Positions 60,712-64,000 of a stretch of DNA of 64,000 nucleotides are shown in pieces. Location: positions 620,001 to 684,000 of the forward strand of contig JAXLVB010000002.1 of the NCBI GenBank assembly GCA_046329195.1, in the 5' to 3' direction. The first letter of the stretch is position 1. Every line of letters begins with the position of its first letter. The notes beneath the pieces are model-generated. The model made no database searches and was not told where the DNA came from. It saw only the letters and a list, made by a program, of their open reading frames with translations. Origin of the DNA: JAXLVB01 sp046329195 (GTDB lineage Bacteria > Bacteroidota > Bacteroidia > Cytophagales > Spirosomataceae). The position numbers and the translations under genes are program-made.

Positions 60712-61215
60712 ATGAACGAATCTTTACAAATCGCCTCTGCAACAGAAGCCGACGCTGAGTTAATTGAATTATTGGCCCGCCAAATTTGGCCAGATGCTTA
60801 CCAAGAAATTCTTGACCCAGAGCAAATGGAATACATGCTCAAGTGGATGTATAGCCCTGCTACCTTGCGCCAACAAATGCAAGATGGACACACGTTTTTG
60901 ATGGCTTATTTGGATAACGAAGCCGTAGGATTTGCAGGGTTTTCGATAAAAGATTCGGACAGTCGGTATTGGAAGCTCCATAAACTGTATTTGTTGCCCA
61001 GTACACAAGGCAAGGGTTTTGGAAAGCAGCTCTTAGAAGAAGTCTATAGAAGAGTTCGGGAAGGCGGAGGGGATTATTTAGACTTGAACGTAAACAGAAA
61101 CAACAAAGCCCAGTTTGTTTACCAAAAACTGGGCTTTGAAATCATTGAATCGGGGGATTTTTCTATAGGCAACGGGTATTTTATGAATGATTATATCATG
61201 CGTAAAAAACTCTAG
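60712..61215 (+). CDS. GNAT family N-acetyltransferase
   Basis: 167 residues in one GNAT domain: ASATEADAELIELLARQIW, VGFAGFSIKDSD, LHKLYLLPSTQGKGFGKQLLEE (acetyl-CoA pyrophosphate loop QGKGFG) and LNVNRNNKAQFVYQKLGF. Substrate unknown; resembles PaiA-like and RimI-like members. Divergent from surE; its stop is 3 bases from that of the convergent DUF2490 gene. Confidence 0.92.
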   Translation: MNESLQIASATEADAELIELLARQIWPDAYQEILDPEQMEYMLKWMYSPATLRQQMQDGHTFLMAYLDNEAVGFAGFSIKDSDSRYWKLHKLYLLPSTQGKGFGKQLLEEVYRRVREGGGDYLDLNVNRNNKAQFVYQKLGFEIIESGDFSIGNGYFMNDYIMRKKL

Positions 61216-61218
61216 TAC

Positions 61219-61878
61219 CTATTTGGGCTTAATGGTAAACTCCAAATCAATACCTACGATATGATTGGTTCTGAACGTTTTATGCGAATAATCAGGTTGC
61301 CAAATATAGTAGAGATTAATTTTTTTACCCTTTGAAAATTCGTACTTTATGCCAGCAGAGTTTTGCCACCAATCTAAGTTAGGGTTTTTATCCAACTTAT
61401 AAAAAGGCTCTGCATAAACATAGGCATCAAAGCGCCGAGAAAGTTGGTATTTGACTGTAAAACGAGGTCTAAAATAGGTGTCAGTATCGGTTTGCTCGTC
61501 GTCACCCGCAAAATTCTGTTGCTGATACTGAACCATTGGTCGTAAGAAAAAACTAAGACCTTTTAGTTGGTATCTTCCTTCAAGACCTACAGCATAGCGA
61601 TGATAAGTACCCACATCTACCATAGCTAGACGATAGTTAGCAGTCGCTAACAAGTACTTATTCAGGCGTTTGTCAACTTGGCCAAAGAGGTAAGAGCCTT
61701 TATAATAAGAAGAGTTTTCAGTTAATCGAAGGCGATATTGACCTGTTACAGCCCAGCCTTTCTTAAAATCAAGCTTTAAAGAAGCTCCATACCAAGTCTG
61801 GAAATCATCTTTTGACTGAGCCCAACCTGTTGACTTATGGGTTATTAATACCAACAAAATTCCAATTAGTTTCTTCAT
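61219..61878 (-). CDS. DUF2490 outer-membrane beta-barrel-like protein
   Basis: 219 residues. Signal peptide (IGILLVLITHKSTGWAQ), then DUF2490: DFQTWYGASLKLDFKKGWAVTG, YRLRLTENSSYYKGS, FDAYVYAEPFY, INLYYIWQPDYSHK, ending in VGIDLEFTIKPK. The alternating pattern predicts a small barrel of about ten strands. Function unknown. Last gene of the four-gene operon with DUF4956 and VTC; gap to DUF4956 about 40 bases. Confidence 0.88.
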   Translation of the reverse strand: MKKLIGILLVLITHKSTGWAQSKDDFQTWYGASLKLDFKKGWAVTGQYRLRLTENSSYYKGSYLFGQVDKRLNKYLLATANYRLAMVDVGTYHRYAVGLEGRYQLKGLSFFLRPMVQYQQQNFAGDDEQTDTDTYFRPRFTVKYQLSRRFDAYVYAEPFYKLDKNPNLDWWQNSAGIKYEFSKGKKINLYYIWQPDYSHKTFRTNHIVGIDLEFTIKPK

Positions 61879-61918
61879 TTTTCAATTAGTGTTTGGTCTT
61901 GGTGAATGATTTGGTGAA

Positions 61919-62551
61919 TTAGGCCCGTTTGGATGGGTAATAGTAAACGGTTAGGCGCCCTGCATCCTTCAAAAAATCTACCTCATTGATTTCAACTCGG
62001 TGCACTTCTAAACCTGTCCGGTTTTTCAAATCCTCTAACAATTCTTCTTGTTTGTCAGCATGTATTAATTCGATTCGGTCGTACAACACAATTTTGGAGA
62101 ACTCTCTACGAATTAGCCAGTTACCTTCCAGCAATTGAATACTAATCAGTATTATTCCATTGATCAGACCCAGTTCGTCCCAACTACCCTTGATAATTGC
62201 CGAAATTAATCCAATAGAAATCAGCACAAACAGGTAGGTCATATCTTTGGCAGAAAGTCCCTCCGTCCGGTACCTAAGCATTGAGAATACAGCAAACAAG
62301 CCAAATGCAGCCCCTATTGACATTTGCACCTTATTGAGCAAATATGTGATTAAGAAAATAATCAAGTTGAATGTAAAGAAGGTAAGAAACAAATCAGCCT
62401 TCTTGTAGATGCGATAATAAATGAATCGAATGAGGACAAACGTGGTTATTAAATCTACACTCAACCGAATGAAAAATTTATCGGAAAGTTTATTAAACCA
62501 CTGGAACCCTTCGACGGCGTCTGATGTGTTAAGTTGTTGTAAGAAAATCAT
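61919..62551 (-). CDS. DUF4956 membrane protein
   Basis: 210 residues from ATG 62551 (MIFLQQLNTSDAVEG). Four predicted membrane helices (about 28-45, 52-72, 74-92 and 112-133) with SIGAAFGLFAVFSMLRYRTEGLS, the conserved DUF4956 core, then a soluble C-terminal domain (GLEVHRVEINEVDFLKDAGRL). DUF4956 genes often neighbour VTC-domain genes, as here, where the 5' end overlaps the VTC gene by 23 bases. No established function; likely a partner of the VTC protein at the membrane (inference). Confidence 0.88.
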   Translation of the reverse strand: MIFLQQLNTSDAVEGFQWFNKLSDKFFIRLSVDLITTFVLIRFIYYRIYKKADLFLTFFTFNLIIFLITYLLNKVQMSIGAAFGLFAVFSMLRYRTEGLSAKDMTYLFVLISIGLISAIIKGSWDELGLINGIILISIQLLEGNWLIRREFSKIVLYDRIELIHADKQEELLEDLKNRTGLEVHRVEINEVDFLKDAGRLTVYYYPSKRA

Positions 62552-63320
62552 GGTTAGCAATTATTTTGTGAAAATGGTTCAATTTGCTCTTGAAGCGATT
62601 TTTTTTAATTGAACCGTATAAACTAATCATGCCGAGGCAATATTTACTGACAGAGCCTTCTCGGAGATTATGTTGCCTCATCACCTCCAAAAAATACGAA
62701 TACCGCAACGTCTCCTGTTTTACCTCTGCAATAACTACTTGTGGGTATTGCTTGAATAGCGAATTTTGCCGAAAGGTCAAATTCAAATCTAAGGTCAACC
62801 GTTCTGGCATCGTTTTACTGACTAAAGTAATCCGAGTGTAGTCAACCCATAAGACTGGGAGTAGTTCGGTTGTCCTGTAAGGAGTTTGATGATTTAAAAA
62901 CCCTTTCACCCGCTCCTCAGTCATTTCTCCGAGTGGAAGTTGCTGACTAACACGGGATTTGAGTGTTCGTCCTTTATTATTTTTAAACTTAACTTCCGTA
63001 AACTGTAATCGTGATTGTACGTAGTTTCGCTGACGAATCTTGTAGCGATTCAAGCGTCCTGATTGATGCTCATGGTATAGGCGTAAATCAGGGGTATCAA
63101 AATAGAGCGTTTCGTAGTCAGCAAGTCTTATGCCATTCACTTCAAGGATTTTGTAATGCGGGTAAAGCGCATCAAGAATATTGGGTAAATGAGACGTAGG
63201 AATCAAATACTTGGCATCTGTCCGATTCATCAGTTTGACTCCATCCATCTCGGCTAGTGAAATGGGTTCAAATGCACTGGTTTTAGAATGAATTAGTGCC
63301 CAAACCTCGTCAATCTTCAT
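62529..63320 (-). CDS. VTC-domain (polyphosphate polymerase-like) protein
   Basis: 263 residues forming one VTC tunnel-like domain: MNRTDAKYLIPTSHL, ETLYFDTPDLRLYHEHQSGR, NRYKIRQRNY, FTEVKFKNNKGRTLKSRV, then VWVDYTRI-like strand (LWVDYTRITLVS) and VIAEVKQET. The basic residues and acidic Glu in EVK line the polymerase tunnel in yeast Vtc4. Bacterial members are not well studied; polyphosphate synthesis or another NTP-dependent reaction is plausible. It overlaps DUF4956 downstream (23 bases) and the repeat protein upstream (11 bases), so the operon is tightly coupled. Confidence 0.88.
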   Translation of the reverse strand: MKIDEVWALIHSKTSAFEPISLAEMDGVKLMNRTDAKYLIPTSHLPNILDALYPHYKILEVNGIRLADYETLYFDTPDLRLYHEHQSGRLNRYKIRQRNYVQSRLQFTEVKFKNNKGRTLKSRVSQQLPLGEMTEERVKGFLNHQTPYRTTELLPVLWVDYTRITLVSKTMPERLTLDLNLTFRQNSLFKQYPQVVIAEVKQETLRYSYFLEVMRQHNLREGSVSKYCLGMISLYGSIKKNRFKSKLNHFHKIIANHDFLTTT

Positions 63321-63792
63321 ACCGATAACGTTTTATTTGAATCAATTTTCCTTTGGCATCGTACGTTCGTTTCTCAGATTTGAGTCCTCGCCGGTCCAAT
63401 ACAAACACCGACTTGCTAACTAACACATTTTTAGCATCATATTCGTACTCTTCTGATTTTTCGCCCAGTTCATCGTACTTGTAAATTTCCTTTTTAGTTT
63501 GATGATTGTTTCCATCAAAGGTCACTTCTTCGATTTTGTTATCGTTTTTATCAAACTTTCTCACAAATCGCTCTTTAAGTTTGCCTACTTTGTCGTAATT
63601 GATTTCTTCAATCTCATTACCATGTTTGTCAAACTTCTTAATAAGGTCATTATGAGTCACTTCTTTACCATCAATCGTTTCGGTAACTGTTTCGGTGGTA
63701 GAAGTAATATCAAACTTTTTGACCTCTTTTTTGCTTTGGGCTAAACTCACAACTGGATAGGCTACCAATAGCCATAAGATGATTTTTCGCAT
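63310..63792 (-). CDS. Exported repeat protein of unknown function
   Basis: 160 residues from ATG 63792 (MRKIILWLLVAYPVVSLAQ, a good signal peptide). The mature part has about five units of 20-24 residues, each with a KFD/KYD/TYD turn followed by a charged strand (KKFDKHGNEIEEINYDKVG, RKFDKNDNKIEEVTFDGNN, YKYDELGEKSEEYEYDAKN). It recalls YD/RHS-like or MORN-type beta repeats, but I do not recognise a named family. It overlaps the VTC gene by 11 bases and sits first in the visible operon. Confidence 0.75.
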   Translation of the reverse strand: MRKIILWLLVAYPVVSLAQSKKEVKKFDITSTTETVTETIDGKEVTHNDLIKKFDKHGNEIEEINYDKVGKLKERFVRKFDKNDNKIEEVTFDGNNHQTKKEIYKYDELGEKSEEYEYDAKNVLVSKSVFVLDRRGLKSEKRTYDAKGKLIQIKRYRYED

Positions 63793-63858
63793 TGGTGGTG
63801 TTTTAAAATAAGAGCAAATGCCAATAGAAAAGCAATATCGCAATTTTGCTTACTACTT

Positions 63859-64000
63859 TTATTTGGTAAAATCTTTGACTAAACTGTTTCGAGTCACCAC
63901 ATGTTGTTTCAACGAGCTCAGTTCAGAAGTGAACACGGACGAACTGGTCAAATTTGAGTAGGGTGATTTTTCTGTTTCTTGTGGACCCACTACATAGGGT
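63859..64000 (-). CDS. C-terminal part of an unknown protein (cut by window edge)
   Basis: The minus strand from the right edge reads PYVVGPQETEKSPYSN ... VVTRNSLVKDFTK and stops at TAA (63859-63861). About 46 codons are visible without other stops in frame and with normal composition, so it is probably the 3' end of a gene on the same strand as the VTC operon, about 65 bases upstream of the repeat protein start. The product is not recognisable from this fragment. Confidence 0.55.
   Translation of the reverse strand, partial: PYVVGPQETEKSPYSNLTSSSVFTSELSSLKQHVVTRNSLVKDFTK

Noticed and set aside
1..64000. CRISPR arrays, prophage, plasmid or integrative-element genes
   Set aside because: No regularly spaced repeats, integrases, transposases, phage structural genes or toxin-antitoxin pairs were seen on either strand.

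Overview
The window reads as an ordinary chromosomal segment of a Bacteroidota bacterium, most likely a member of the Cytophagales (Spirosomaceae/Flectobacillus-Arcicella-like). Reasons: type IX secretion (T9SS) sorting domains of both type A and type B, promoters of the Bacteroidota form TTTG-N19/20-TAnnTTTG, a short primary sigma factor next to rpsO-pnp, and typical families of the phylum (DUF2911, DUF3127, HU/SPOR fusion, CHRD, START-like, BatE-like). No phage, plasmid, insertion sequence or CRISPR array was seen. Taxonomy is inferred from gene content only.

Layout. 1-1440: start of dapD, then a 1.2 kb AT-rich gap with four copies of a 10-mer, then gap (GAPDH). 2.5-12.8 kb, minus strand: trmB, folC and a long envelope operon (TPR protein, plugless outer-membrane barrel, HU/SPOR membrane protein, ExbB, ExbD, TonB). 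13-24.6 kb, mostly plus strand: M61 peptidase, TPR lipoprotein, sortilin-like BNR protein, and a run of exported proteins (two tandem T9SS metallophosphatases, a YHYH protein, a PEBP lipoprotein). 24.6-32 kb, minus strand: rpsO-pnp-rpoD-menD, an LptF/G permease and a START-like protein.

32.2-43 kb: tRNA-Met(CAT), holA, acpH, dCMP deaminase, DUF2911, ABC1 kinase with a TetR-like gene, a T9SS M43 protease overlapping phoH, dnaB and rlmD. 43-51 kb: a T9SS type B surface protein, CHRD lipoprotein, BatE-like protein, tRNA-Lys(TTT), elbB, a DUF3127 protein with an SSB-like tail, tRNA-Leu(GAG), deoxynucleoside kinase, trhO and a nucleoside phosphorylase. 51-58 kb: a LytS/LytTR two-component pair, CDF transporter, Nudix-LysE pair, and a gluconate/glucose-dehydrogenase-like pair (GMC subunit with a probable 3Fe-4S motif plus a small Tat-like subunit). 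58-64 kb: GH3 with surE, a GNAT, and a compact operon of an unknown repeat protein, VTC, DUF4956 and DUF2490, continuing towards the right edge.

How the genes fit together: most are housekeeping (translation, replication, nucleotide salvage, tRNA/rRNA modification). The parts with real unknown biology are the TonB/HU-SPOR/barrel/TPR operon, the VTC-DUF4956-DUF2490 operon, the exported phosphatase-YHYH-PEBP run, and the dehydrogenase pair lacking a visible cytochrome partner. Terminators are clear and frequent, several of them shared by convergent genes; tRNA genes and several single genes carry readable Bacteroidota promoters.
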